This document shows, in pieces, positions 10,373 through 21,188 of a stretch of DNA of 64,000 bases. How positions within the stretch are numbered: the first letter of the stretch is position 1; every line of letters begins with the position of its first letter. This DNA is from Otatea glauca. Its lineage: Eukaryota > Streptophyta > Magnoliopsida > Poales > Poaceae. The notes beneath the pieces are model-generated. The model did no database searches. It was given only the letters and a program-made list of their open reading frames with translations, and was not told the DNA's origin. The stretch is from contig CM070711.1 in assembly GCA_036346275.1 (NCBI GenBank), positions 52,949,435 to 53,013,434 of the forward strand, read 5' to 3'. The translations under genes were made by a program, and so were the position numbers.

Positions 10373-12019
10373 TCACTTTAACTTTTGGCATACATCACAC
10401 ATAGCTATGTACTCTGCGATTTCCTTTCTCATCCTTGGCCACCAATATATACTACGAAGATCTTGATACATCTTAGTATTACCTGGATGAATTGAGTACG
10501 CTGACTCATGCGCCTCCTTTAATATTAACTGCTTGATCTCTTTTTGATTCGACACATATATACTTTTTCCAAGCCAAACAGTTCCTTCTTCATCCTCTGA
10601 GAATCCTAGGGCTTTACCTTCCTTTATTCTATCCTTGATCTTAGCAGCTTCTTTATCTAACTTTTGCATTTTTTTGATCTGATCCTTCAAGGTTGGTTGA
10701 ATTTCTAATACAGCAATGAAACCTTCCTCCACTAGTTCCAAATTCAAACATTGAAATTCCTTGTGAAGAGCAGGTTGACCTTCTTGAATCATCAAATTAT
10801 TGCAATAGCTCTTCCGGCTTAAGGCATCGGCAACTACATTAGCCTTGCTAGGATGGTAATGTATTCCCACATCATAATCCTTTATTAACTCCAACCATCT
10901 TCTTTGTCTTAGGTTGAGGTCTGCTTGAGTGAAAATATACTTCAAACTCTTATGATCGGTAAAAATTTCGCATCGATTCCCGATGAGATAATGCCTCCAC
11001 AACTTTAATGCATGCACAACTGCAGCCATTTCCAAGTCATGGGTTGGATAGTTTTCCTCATGTGGTCGCAATTGCCGTGAGGCGTGTGCAACTACTTTAC
11101 CTTCTTGCATCAGAACACATCCAAGTCCCTGTCTTGAAGCATCAAAGAAAATCTCAAAGTTCTTCCGAATATCTGGTAAAATGAGCACTGGGGCTGAGGT
11201 CAATCTTTTCTTTAATTCCTGAAAACTTTGCTCACAAGCTTCAGACCATTCAAACTTCTTTTCCTTTTTCAGCAACTGGGTAAGCGGTCTTGCAATCTTT
11301 GAAAATCCTTCTATGAATCTTCGGTAGTATCCCGCTAAACCAAGAAAACTTGTGATATCAGGCACTGACTTGGGTTGCCTCCAATCAAGTACACCTTTCA
11401 CTTTTTTAGGGTCTACTGAGACACCTCCACAAGAAATTATATGACCTAAGAAAGCAACTTCTTTTAACCAAAACTCACACATACTAAACTTGGCATACAA
11501 CTGATGATTTCTGAGCTTTTCTAACACCATCCTCAAATGACCTTCATGTTCTGCTTCATCTTTAGAATAGATAAGAATGTCATCTATGAATACTACCACA
11601 AACTTGTCCAGGTATTCCATAAATACTTTATTCATCAAGTTCATAAAATAGGCTGGTGCATTGGTCAGACCAAATGACATAACTGTGAACTCATATAATC
11701 CATATCGGGTAGCAAAAGCTGTCTTCGAAATATCTTGCGGCCTTATTTTCAACTGATGGTATCCGGATCGAAGATCGATCTTGGAGAAAATACATGCTCC
11801 TTTTAACTGATCAAACAGGTCATCAATCCTAGGCAATGGATACTTGTTCTTGATTGTGACTTCATTCAGGGCTCTATAGTCCACGCACAAACGCAAACTA
11901 TTATCCTTCTTCTTTACAAAAGAATGGCGCGCCCCAAGGTGACGAACTTGGACGAACGTATCCTTTTCTTGCAACTCCTCAACTGCTTTCTTCATCTCGA
12001 CGAGTTCATTGGTCGGCAT
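10373..12019 (-). CDS. Reverse transcriptase-RNase H with integrase zinc finger (element B)
   Basis: This 548-residue open frame is the best-preserved gene of element B. RT begins with RLCVDYRALNEVTIKNKYPL and carries the catalytic VFIDDILIYSK (YxDD class, here F-I-D-D). The RNase H part follows with IFFDASRQGLG, LEMAAVVHALK and the GIHYHPSKANVVADALSR tail. At the C-terminus are the HPGN and CDVCQKL segments of the integrase His/Cys zinc finger. The first residues overlap the protease frame. The start shown is only the first Met in the frame: pol is normally a polyprotein, so the natural start is further upstream. It is open but not expressed as a full pol because both flanks are broken. Confidence 0.88.
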   Translation of the reverse strand: MPTNELVEMKKAVEELQEKDTFVQVRHLGARHSFVKKKDNSLRLCVDYRALNEVTIKNKYPLPRIDDLFDQLKGACIFSKIDLRSGYHQLKIRPQDISKTAFATRYGLYEFTVMSFGLTNAPAYFMNLMNKVFMEYLDKFVVVFIDDILIYSKDEAEHEGHLRMVLEKLRNHQLYAKFSMCEFWLKEVAFLGHIISCGGVSVDPKKVKGVLDWRQPKSVPDITSFLGLAGYYRRFIEGFSKIARPLTQLLKKEKKFEWSEACEQSFQELKKRLTSAPVLILPDIRKNFEIFFDASRQGLGCVLMQEGKVVAHASRQLRPHEENYPTHDLEMAAVVHALKLWRHYLIGNRCEIFTDHKSLKYIFTQADLNLRQRRWLELIKDYDVGIHYHPSKANVVADALSRKSYCNNLMIQEGQPALHKEFQCLNLELVEEGFIAVLEIQPTLKDQIKKMQKLDKEAAKIKDRIKEGKALGFSEDEEGTVWLGKSIYVSNQKEIKQLILKEAHESAYSIHPGNTKMYQDLRSIYWWPRMRKEIAEYIAMCDVCQKLK

Positions 12020-12570
12020 ACGGTAGGGTCTCTTAGAAATAGGAGTCGCACGTGGACTAGCTCTTTGACGAACTCTACATCTCGATCAGGCGGCATACCT
12101 GGCAAATCTTCAGGAAATACATCTGGATATTCTTGCACCACATGCATACTTTCCAAAGTTGATTCCTTCAAACTGTTCAAAGCACACTTCTTACTTGAAG
12201 ACTCATCAGGCATATACTCCACTCGAATGCCTTCTGAATTGGTAAGGGTGATGGCTCTACTGGCACAATCTATTTGACCTTTATACTTGGTTAACCAATC
12301 CATCCCTAGGATGACATCTATTCCTTTTGAATCCAAAATGATAAGATTCGCTAGGAATTCTACCCCACTGATTTTTATGGTTGCACTTGGGCATACTGAA
12401 CTAGTTCTCAATTCTTTTCCCGGTGATTGAACTATCATAGGACTCTTAAGGGTAAAAGTTTCCCAACCAAATTGTTCAACAAAATTCTTCGATATAAAAG
12501 AATGCGATGCTCTAGAATCAAATAATCTTTGAGGGTGTATTGAGTTAACAAGGAACTTACCCAAAACCAC
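11992..12570 (-). pseudogene. Aspartic protease and linker (element B)
   Basis: The 192-residue frame has the retropepsin layout: active-site segment RLFDSRASHSFIS at about residues 16-28, flap region, and VILGMDWL near residue 88, followed by the VVQEYPDVFPEDLPG linker to RT. The active site should read D-[ST]-G-A; here Gly is replaced by Arg (DSRA), which should abolish activity. The protease would cut the gag-pol polyprotein. Confidence 0.85.
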
Positions 12571-13770
12571 ATCCGATGCCTCCCGAGCTTCTTGGCGGTC
12601 ACATGGTTGACACGCCCTCTTCCAAAGGATTGCGGAGCTCTTGGCGTCGGGTGTTCCACGACCTTGTCCTTGCGTAGGAGCTCCGCGAATTGGATCCCAA
12701 GTTGAATGGCACTGTGGTCACTTGTCGACGCTTCGAGGACGATTCTTGGCATAATGTCCCATCCGTGACAATGGAAACACCGAATTCTCGCAGCATTTGA
12801 ATTCCTTTCATCGTTGACCATCGGGCGTTGTTTTCTTGTCCTTCAATGATTGGGCACGGTCCGTAATTAGAGTACGGGTGCTCCTTGAACAGGTGTCCTA
12901 TTGGCCTGCTGAGATTGGAAGCGCTGACGAGAACCACTCGCTCCATGCTGAGCCTGGAATGCCATCCTTCTCTTGCGGGACTCCCGCTGTTGGCGTTGAG
13001 CATCCTCTTGTACTAGTGCCTTGTTCACCATATGCTGAAAATTTGGAAAATCCAAAGCAACTAGCTGCACCTTAATGTCAGGGTTAAGTCCCTCCATGAA
13101 CCTCCAGATCTTGGCACTTTCAGTAGCCACATCCTCTGGTGCATACCTTGACAACTGGGTGAACCTATTCAGATACTCAGAAACACTCTGGTTTCCCTGA
13201 TGCAGCTTGCGAAATTCTCTTTTCTTCATTTCAATAATGCCGGCAGGCACATGAGCAGTACGAAAGGCTTCAGAGAATTCCTCCCAAGTGATAGCTTGAG
13301 CATTCTGATGGATAGCACAGAAATTATCCCACCAAGTAGCAGCTACTCCTTTTAACTGATGACTTGCGTAGAGAACCTTTTAACGGTCATCACATTGCGC
13401 TAACTGGAGCTTTTTCTCCACATCTCTCAACCAATCATCTGCCTCCAAGGGTTCACCTGCTCCCGTGAAGGTAGGCGGTCTAGTTCTCATGAATTCTCCA
13501 AGCTTAGACTGGGGCGGCATCACCGGTATCTGCTACCGTGGTCTTTGGCATGCGGATTGTTCACCATATTTCGAGCAAGGGCTCGCAACAATCAAGCCGC
13601 AATGCCATCATCTGCTGGATATCTGCGACTGGGGGTTGGACTGGTGGCGGCAGTGGTGGCACTTGCTGTTCTTGCTGATCTTGAACATCATGCTGATCTT
13701 GTGGCTTTGCCTGACCACGACCACGACCTCCAACACGACCAGCTCCACGACCTCTTCCTTGACCTTCCAT
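12435..13770 (-). pseudogene. gag pseudogene (element B)
   Basis: The ATG at 13770-13768 opens a Gly/Arg-rich N-terminus (MEGQGRGRGAGRVGGRGRG) with a Gln/Pro-rich stretch after it. The retrotransposon gag core follows near 13250-13380 (ITWEEFSEAFR-like segment, then MKKREFRKLHQGNQSVSEYL and YAPEDVATESAKIWRFMEGL). An in-frame stop is at about 13380, and at least two frameshifts split the rest over 12867-13250, 12599-13003 and 12435-12821. A broken zinc knuckle (CFHCHG) lies in the last part. Gag builds the virus-like particle. Confidence 0.82.
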
Positions 13771-14306
13771 CTGAAGCAACGGCCAGGGATAGGTTAGCAA
13801 AAGATGAGAGGGAAAGAGCAAAAGATGAGAAGACTAGGGAGGTAGCCATTCCAAGACCAAACAAGCTATAAAACTCCAAAAGAAAGATGGCTGCAACACA
13901 ATGCTAGCGCAAGTGTACAACACACCCAACAAACAAGCAACAAAAATTCGAATACACTCGAACTATACGTTGCTAAATTAAAAAGGGTGATATGTTCCAA
14001 CACTATTGAGCACTACTAACTTATCCTATATGGGAGTCTTCTCGGATATACTCTTTGACGGCTTGATCATCTTCTTCCTTAATCTGGATTCTTGCAGAAG
14101 GCTCGAGGCTTTGAGAAGTTTCAAGAGATAAGATCAAATTAAAATTTTAAAATAATATTTCAGCAAAGGAAAGTAGTAAGAACCTAGGAAGAAGATGAGA
14201 TGAGATAATCTATTCACAGCAATTCGTTGGTTTGATTTAGAAAATAATTTTGAAGTTCTTGCTAAGAAGACCAGACTAACTAGGGATGCGACCTACAGTC
14301 GATATG
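13771..14306 (-). other. Untranslated leader of element B
   Basis: This lies between the gag start and the PBS. It is AT-rich and purine-rich with no supported gene. Confidence 0.7.
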
Positions 14307-14318
14307 GCTCTGATACCA
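14307..14318 (-). other. Primer binding site of element B, initiator tRNA-Met type
   Basis: The minus strand reads TGGTATCAGAGC, four bases from the LTR edge at 14323. It is identical in sequence and spacing to the site of element A. Confidence 0.94.
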
Positions 14319-14322
14319 CCTC

Positions 14323-17284
14323 TGTCGGGACCGGATCTCCAAATCCGAACTCTCTGTGTATAACCTGTGCTAGTCCAGGAAAAGCTAGCACACACAGTGG
14401 AAATAGTCATGACAACACATCCATATCACGAATCAAATAATATTAATTAAGCAAAACAGTATTAGCCTTATGGCCAATTATTACAAACAAGCAGCATCAT
14501 AGCATGAGTTCAATAAGAAACAGCAGAAACGAAATAACAGCAGCAAAGTAAGCCCATCCATTTGCCCAACAGGCAATCGACTGGGGTTCGCGTCCTAGCA
14601 TTCCGGATCACCTTCGTCGTAACCACAAGCGTAGAAATCGTAGTCACCTTCAGCTTCTGCGAACTCTACTGTGGAAAGTTGGGGATGTTGCAAGGGTGAG
14701 CACAAAATGTACTCCGCAAGTCTTGGAAACATAATGTACGATAACTATATGCAAGGCTAAACAATTGAAGGCATAATATGGCTCTTTTTAGCATAAAGCA
14801 AAGTTTAACTGTAAATACCAATAGTAATTTCATAAAGCATCATTTGAACAAAAGGTAATAGCATAGTAATTGAATTTGATTTGACAATTAAAGCGAGTTC
14901 CATCTACCGATCGCTCCATCGCCAAACCATAACCCGAGAGTTCCATCCGCTCACTGATTCCCAAAACAACCATTTTCCTTTAAAACAAAACCATGAAATC
15001 TACAATGTGCAAGCGCACCTCTTTGCCCTTGACCGTGGGCACGGCTACTTAAGTAGTTTTAACTCTGCAGAGTGTGTACACTTTACTCACAAGACATGAT
15101 CGACTCTTGTTGCCATGTAATTAACACACTTCCTTTGGTGTGTCGGCAGAGAGATCATGACAAGGCCTTTACAATGCACAACCCCACTATTAACCTCGCC
15201 CGCTAAGGTTTCACATCTTAGGGTTCTAGCTACCCGAAGAAAGCCCTCTTGCGCCTGCCAACATCTCGCACTCACCAACTGGCGAAGCTAATAATGAGAC
15301 GCACAAATTATTTAGCCAGGTTGTACCCATATAGACTTGTGGTTGTACGGTAGTGCTCGGTCCATGGTAACACACGCTTCGGTCCTTAATTGACTAGGGC
15401 GGAACATTCACATACCAAGGACTCGTGCTTTCTGCACCCGCCAAACATCCATCCGCCCCGGTCTAAACCATTTCCACATTATTTTACTTAAATCACAGCA
15501 GCAACACCAATTGCCGCAATTTCACAAATAAGTTTAAACAACATTTGAAATGATTCCCATAATGGCACAATACCGAAACGCTTAAGCAGGACTAAGCAAT
15601 TCTACCGTTCCATGCTAATCTACTGGATATCACCAAATAAAATATCTAGTATTATCTAGGGTGACAAAGGTTTGACATGATCAATACCAATGAGGGTATA
15701 ACAAATTCTGGTATTTAACTATACTCTAAAATCAGATTTAAAGTACATTGCATAAAAGTAAGCATGCATAATTTAAAATAACATAAGCATTTTGTAAAAT
15801 TTGGGATCAATATGTTCAAGGAAGACTTGCCTTCGTTGCTTCCTGCTGGATCTACCGATCGTTGATTTGCTTGAGCTGATTGCGCTGCCTACACGCCAAA
15901 CGAGCAAATAAATAAAACAAATTCAAACAAAATTGAAAAATTGAAAAGAATGGTACTGGAAGATAGATCTTGAATTTAGATGAATTTAGAAATTTGAATC
16001 ACTGGAATCGGAGCTCGAACGAAGTAGAACGGGCTCCTGGAAGATTCTGATCGTAAAAATCGAGAGACTGACACGTGGCGCAATCTGATTGGCTGGAATT
16101 TCGGGATTTCTAGAAAATCAGAAAAGGAAAAAGAAATGCCACTGACACGTGGGGCCCACATGTCAATGGCTCGGTTCACAGTGGCCTGCGTCCACCGAGG
16201 GGATCTGGGGGTGACGTGGCAGACCACGCTGACGTGGTGTGCCACGTGTCAATGACGTGGCTTCCACGCGGGGCTAGGGCACACGTGGCTGGGCCACGCG
16301 GCTACCGACACGGCGGCCGGCGCCGCGCCGACGCGGCGCGAGACGAGGCGACGCTTTCGATCGGGCCCGCCCACGGCGGGCATCCGGCGGCCAGGGTGGA
16401 TCGGACGGCCACGCACACGGCAAGGGACGATGGCGGCGGCGCTGGCGCGACAACGCCGGAGGCGGAGAAGAAGGTCTCGTTGGCGCACGAAAATGCGACG
16501 GAACGCCACGGGGCTAGGGGCAAAAGGATGCGGGGAATAAGGGGAGAACGGCGGGACCAAGCAATGCGGCGGAGACTCAGCGGAGGCGGCGAAGAAACGC
16601 TCGGGGTCGGCGGCGCAAAAGAAAAGCTCGAGGCGGCGCTCAGGCGGCGAATCTCGGGAAAAGAGAAAGGGGAACAGGCGCGGCGCTTTAAATAGGCGCG
16701 GACGCCGTGAGTTCGGCGCGGATACGGCGCGGCGGGCGCGGAAAACGCGGCTGCGGTTGCGGGCAAAACGGGCGACGGAGTCCGGCGTGGATACGGCTAG
16801 GGTTTCAGCGGCGGTGGCACAGGGCGACGTGGCTACATCGCAGCCACACATGTGGCGCACATCGAACGGCTGCGGCGCGCAGGCTGGTTGGGCCGAGAGA
16901 AAAAGCGGAGCGGGCCGGACGAACGAGCGAAGCGGGCCGAGCGAAGGGAAAAGAAATGGGCCGCGGAAGGATTCAGCCCGAGGAGGGATTTGGAAAATGA
17001 AAACCTTTTTCGAATTAACATAATTCCAGAAATTCAAATAAAAGCAAATTAATTCAAATAAATAGCAAATAAATTCAGAAAAATCTCCGAAAATACATAA
17101 AATTTCCTTGTATCATAATGAACCCAACTAAAACTGAAAATTTTTTGTTTGATGCATAGATTAGTCAAATTAAATCCTTTCATAAATAGAAAATTCAAAT
17201 TAAGCTGAAATTAATTCAGGAAAATGCAAATGGTGAATTTTCAAATTTAAACATTCTAAAAATCCTAAATTTTGGAATGTTAGA
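14323..17284 (-). repeat. 5' LTR of element B
   Basis: It pairs with 6267-9225. It starts TGTCGGGACCGG and ends GGAATGTTAGA on the plus strand, so the terminal CA has become GA. It carries the shared block (15024-15090) and the G-box cluster (16070-16290). The two LTRs differ by many substitutions and short indels, so the insertion is not recent. Confidence 0.92.
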
Positions 17285-17289
17285 GATCT
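17285..17289. repeat. Target site duplication GATCT, right copy (element B)
   Basis: It matches 6262-6266 exactly and directly follows the LTR end. Confidence 0.9.
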
Positions 17290-19663
17290 CCGCCGTCATT
17301 GGTTGCATAGTCGAGTTCGTCGCATCAAGATCTACTAGTTTTGCCAATTAACATTGCCAAAAGCTTGCCGGAACACTACGCCCGTGGTCTTCTTCTTCGC
17401 ATTCGGTAAGACCTGTCGTCGCCACCATGTCGCTAGGTCCAAAGCGTGGGCAGTCCGATTTAGTTCATGCCATCCAAATCGTGCCACGTTGTCGTTGCCG
17501 AGATGCCTGTCACGTGGCCGAATCACCATTGCCGCCGTGAGCTTGATCGCAACCGTCGAATCTCGCATGGAGATGGCCTAGATCCAACCATATGTCGAGC
17601 TATGGTGCCTCTGCGTGGCGGTGCTACGCCCAATCGTGTGTTACTGCATGTCGCACGATAGCCGAAGCGCCTAGTCCACCGTGCACTATGTCTATTCTAT
17701 GGACCAAGTCCATGCATCATGACATATGTCAGACTGTGATTGGTTCGTTCGGGTGTTGACGTCATAAAAGGATTTTTGTATAGATTTAATTCGGGATATT
17801 AATTATTTAATATTTTTTGATTTTCTTATTTAATCAAATATTTCGAGAGCCTATTCTCCGTCATACGAGCTCCAATTGAGGTGATTAAAATTTCTAAAGC
17901 TTTTTAAAATTGAGATATATTTAATGGTGAATTTTACTTTATTTTTAGAATTTGTTTGCTCTCTATTTTGGAATTTATTTATTGTTTTCTCTCATTACGC
18001 ATAGACGTTGAAGTACTCGGAGCGTTTGAGGAGGACTCATTGATACAAGATCAAGGTCTAGAACAGGAACAAGAACTTTTCTAAGGCAAGTTGTGTTTTG
18101 ATCATGTTGAAACCAGTTTTACAAAATTGCTATATTGATTTAAATTATTGCATGTTATTTCATGTGTACAATTGCTTTCAAATAGTTTGGGATCAGTTAA
18201 TCTACCCATTTGAATTATACCCTATCTTGTCATTTGTATGCCATGATTAATTGTCACCATAGGATGGTTCATTACTTGTTGGTTAATATTAGAAATCAAC
18301 ATGGGTTGGTTAGAGCGTGTTTAGTATGCTTAGCCTTGCCACGTATAACTCATGTCTTTGGAATATCAACTTAATCTTGATTAATGGAATATGGAACATG
18401 CTTATGGAATTGGTGTGTCAGGTGTTGTCACACAATGATGTTGATTTGTAGTGACAGGGTTCTCACGCAACGATGTTGACTTGTTGATAGCACGTGGTGC
18501 ATGGTAATCAACTGGGGTGGTAAATGATTTAGATTGGGGCAAGTAGCAAGAGGCAGTGTGCCAAGATGGGCCAGAATGGCAGAGGGATTGTGGAAGTCTT
18601 GCCTCGGTTAATTAAGGACTTAACCTTGCAAGTCTTTGAACCGAGTTAAACATGCAACCACATATCTAGAGTGGGACGGACCTAGCAGATTAATTTGCAA
18701 TGTCTTAACTTAGGTACTACCAGTGGTGGTGTGAGTCCCGATTATAGGTTCAACTCACATAGCGCAAGAGGGGGGCCCTATTGTTGTGATTATGACCCTT
18801 CAGTGTTAAAACCTTAGCGAGTAGTACTGGGTTAAGACAGGGCATTGCAAAGACTTTGTTATGACCGCTCAATCGCATACTTTTGTATGGTGTGTCACGG
18901 CAGACGTGGTGAGTTGATTGTATCTTGTGGGTAAAGTGTATAACCTCTGCAGAGTGTAAAATCTATTCGGATAGCCGTGCTCACAGTATTGAGCAATGCT
19001 TGAGAATTAGAGTCAAGCATTAGATTTTGTAAAATGAAAACATGGAAAGGGAGGCTGGATGCCATTAGAAAGTTTGGAATATGTTAGGGCTGGATGTCAT
19101 GTTTACTTGAGAAATATCTGATAGTTACTTATTACTATTATTTGTTTTACAGCCATTTCAATCTATTTATTGTATTCATTTATAAATGCTGCTTTATTGT
19201 AAAATAGTCATATCAGCCATTCATTTTGAATAAGCCTTGCATATAGATATAATAGAAATGCATTCTGTGCACAACTTGTTGAGTGCTTTAAGTACTCACC
19301 CTTGCCAACAACAAAATCACCAGTTGAGAAAGAGTCTACACCAACTGTGGAGGAGTACCAGGAGAGACGAATGTTTAGGGTGTGAGCATTGTCAGTTGTC
19401 TATGGTATACTGAGGGGTTTATGTACGTTTTCATACCGCTGCAATTTAATTTGTTATGTAAAGTTTAGCCCTGCATGACAAAATCATGTAAAGTCGACCA
19501 TAAGGTCAGTCAACAGGTTATAATTAATATATGAAGTCTTTTATTATGATTCCGTTGTGTATAATTGTGATATTCATCTATGTTGAGCCTGTGTGCACTA
19601 GCGTGATTCTGGACTAGTGTGATATACACAGAGGGTTTAGATTTACATATTCGGGTCCCGATA
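17290..19663 (+). repeat. Right part of an older plus-strand LTR related to that of element A
   Basis: The stretch ends TTCGGGTCCCGATA, the reverse complement of the LTR A start with one change (expected CGACA). It shares with LTR A, in opposite orientation, the AAGGCAAGTTGTG..TTTGATCATGTTGAA segment (18083-18111), the shared palindromic block (18927-19005) and the GCACTAGCGTGATTCTGGACTAG-like end. It has no adjacent PBS or internal region, so it behaves as a solo or truncated LTR. Element B sits in its GC-rich part. Open frames at 17335-17660 are on both strands and look fortuitous. Confidence 0.8.
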
Positions 19664-20164
19664 GAAAGTGAAAGGAATTGGAGATTAACTGAAGAAAGAA
19701 GCACCAGCAGAGGAGGCTGAGGTGGAAGACGGGGTTGAGGTAGAAGTCAAGGCCACAGGCGGTGAAGATACAATCGACGGGGTTGGAGAAGAAGAGGGCG
19801 ATGTCGAGGCGCGGCTCGACTCGATGGTGGTTCTTCGTAGCAGCTGTTGTTGGGGTCATGGCCAGCCTTAGTGGTGGAGCAGAAGGCAGCGCGGGTGGTG
19901 AAGAGGAGGAAGACGTCATCGAGCTATGTTGGCGGCAGAAATTTAGGAACAGCGGCACTAAGAGGATGTGGCGGCGGCACCTGGTGGATCTGCATATGGT
20001 GGCCCAGTTGTGTTGGTGTGTGGCGCTGTCACAGTGTGGAAGTGGTGGAGAGAGGATAAGCGCAGGGGGGCTATCACCGCCGAGGGGGGAGGGCTCCACG
20101 GAGGGGGAGGGCACTGTCGAGGGGGGAGGGGTAGGGTTAGGGCGTTGTGGAAGTGAAATGAACT
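19664..20164. other. GC-rich stretch without a recognised gene
   Basis: Open frames exist on both strands (plus 19762-20223, minus 19614-20114), but both are low-complexity (Gly/Gly-Glu or Ser/Pro/His rich) and match no family I know. The stretch lies between the old LTR and the CACTA remnant and could be transposon interior or a captured gene fragment. Confidence 0.3.
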
Positions 20165-20507
20165 GGCGGTCGGGTTCATGCTCTAAAGGAAACCGAGACC
20201 ATCACAGACGGTTCTGGGCTTGAACCATTTGTGATATGGGTTTTCTAATTTTGGCAAGGAGCTCTAGAATTCATTATAGACTATTTATATACTATGCAGG
20301 TTGCTAGATGGTCTATTAACTAGATGGGAAGCTACAGATATATCAACAGTTATATGCAGGCACCTACATATTTTCCACTCTCACAAAAAGATTGGTTTCC
20401 ATATTTATCATGCATATACCGAATGAGAAGATCAAAACACAGAAATGTTTCAACTTTCGAATGTTTCATTAAAATCATTGCTATTATGCTGGAGAGTACA
20501 CTTAAAA

Positions 20508-20606
20508 TCATAACTCTATTTGCTTATTATTTTTTATAAAAATTAGCCCTTCATGATGATCGACGTGTGTGTAGGTAGCTTCCTTATATTGTTCTTCCTG
20601 GACCAT
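20508..20606 (-). pseudogene. TNP2 transposase C-terminal end, cut off by element C
   Basis: On the minus strand the reading IMVQEEQYKEATYTHVDHHEG, ending at a stop at 20508, is the usual acidic end of a grass CACTA TNP2-type protein (DxxEG-type tail). The preceding codons lie at 32085 and beyond, after element C and one ACCAT copy are removed. Confidence 0.7.
20602..20606. repeat. Target site duplication ACCAT, left copy (element C)
   Basis: ACCAT occurs directly before the 5' LTR and directly after the 3' LTR (32085-32089). Confidence 0.9.
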
Positions 20607-21139
20607 TATGGAATATATAGAACCAGATATCTCTATGATCAGCCCAACGTCACCTGAGGAAAAGACAGGCCCAAAGGCTGTGCCCCGCGCCAAGCTCTGC
20701 TGCCGTATGGAAGAGGGAGCACATCCTATAGACAGTTATGTATATTTAGATATAAAAAATACAGTTGTAATCCAAGTCGTTGATAGGGTAGACAAAGATG
20801 TAAACTCTATCCTGTAACCGATTAGAATCTAGTAACTGATCGGGAATCTCCTAACCGATCAGGACTCTGTAAGCCGCACCACCCCCGGTATATAAGGGAG
20901 AGGGCGGGCAACAACAAGGCATCAAGCCATAGAGCATAGCACACCTCATATCGCCCAGAGCACATTGCGCTTTGAGCAATCCTTGATCCAAGAGATCCGT
21001 ATAATCCCATCACATAGGATTAGGGTATTACCACCATCGCTGAGGGCCTGAACCTGTCTAACCCCTTGTCTTGTGTGACCTTCGAGTTTGAGATCTAGCG
21101 TTTGCCCCAAAAATTTATTGCCGACTACAAAAGTCGACA
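20607..21139 (+). repeat. 5' LTR of element C with TATA box
   Basis: It begins TATGGAATAT (TG changed to TA; the other LTR has TGTGGAATAT) and ends AAAGTCGACA. A TATA box, GGTATATAAGGG, lies at 20888-20899, and transcription probably starts about 30 bases after it. Both LTRs are exactly 533 bp. Confidence 0.93.
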
Positions 21140-21140
21140 G

Positions 21141-21159
21141 TTGGCGCGCCAGGTAGGGG
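21141..21159 (+). other. Primer binding site of element C (not iMet)
   Basis: TTGGCGCGCCAGGTAGGGG follows the LTR after one base. The TGG start fits pairing with a tRNA CCA end, and it contains the palindrome GGCGCGCC. I do not assign the tRNA. Confidence 0.8.
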
Positions 21160-21188
21160 AAGTGCTATAATCTTTTCCTACAAACTCG

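Larger units (their letters stand above)
6267..17284 (-). mobile_element. Element B: complete chromodomain-type Ty3/gypsy retrotransposon
   Basis: The 11.0-kb element has two LTRs of about 2.96 kb, PPT next to the left LTR, iMet PBS next to the right LTR and a perfect GATCT duplication. On the minus strand the gene order is gag, protease, RT-RNase H, integrase, chromodomain remnant. The IN-after-RT order, the RT type and the chromodomain-like tail place it among chromoviruses, probably the Del/Tekay lineage given its long LTRs. RT-RNase H is open for 548 residues, but gag, protease and the integrase tail are broken. Confidence 0.93.
20165..20606 (-). mobile_element. CACTA transposon, 3' portion left of element C
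   Basis: It contains subterminal-type repeats (ATCACAGACGGTTCTGGGC and AACCATTTGTGATATGG, 20200-20240) and, at 20508-20606, the last codons of the TNP2 gene, which continue on the other side of element C at 32090. I do not find a CACTA terminus to its left, so this end has probably been lost or lies in 19664-20164. Confidence 0.65.

Noticed and set aside
19762..20223. Gly-rich 153-residue frame on the plus strand
   Set aside because: Low complexity, overlapped by a minus-strand frame of similar length, and no recognisable family.
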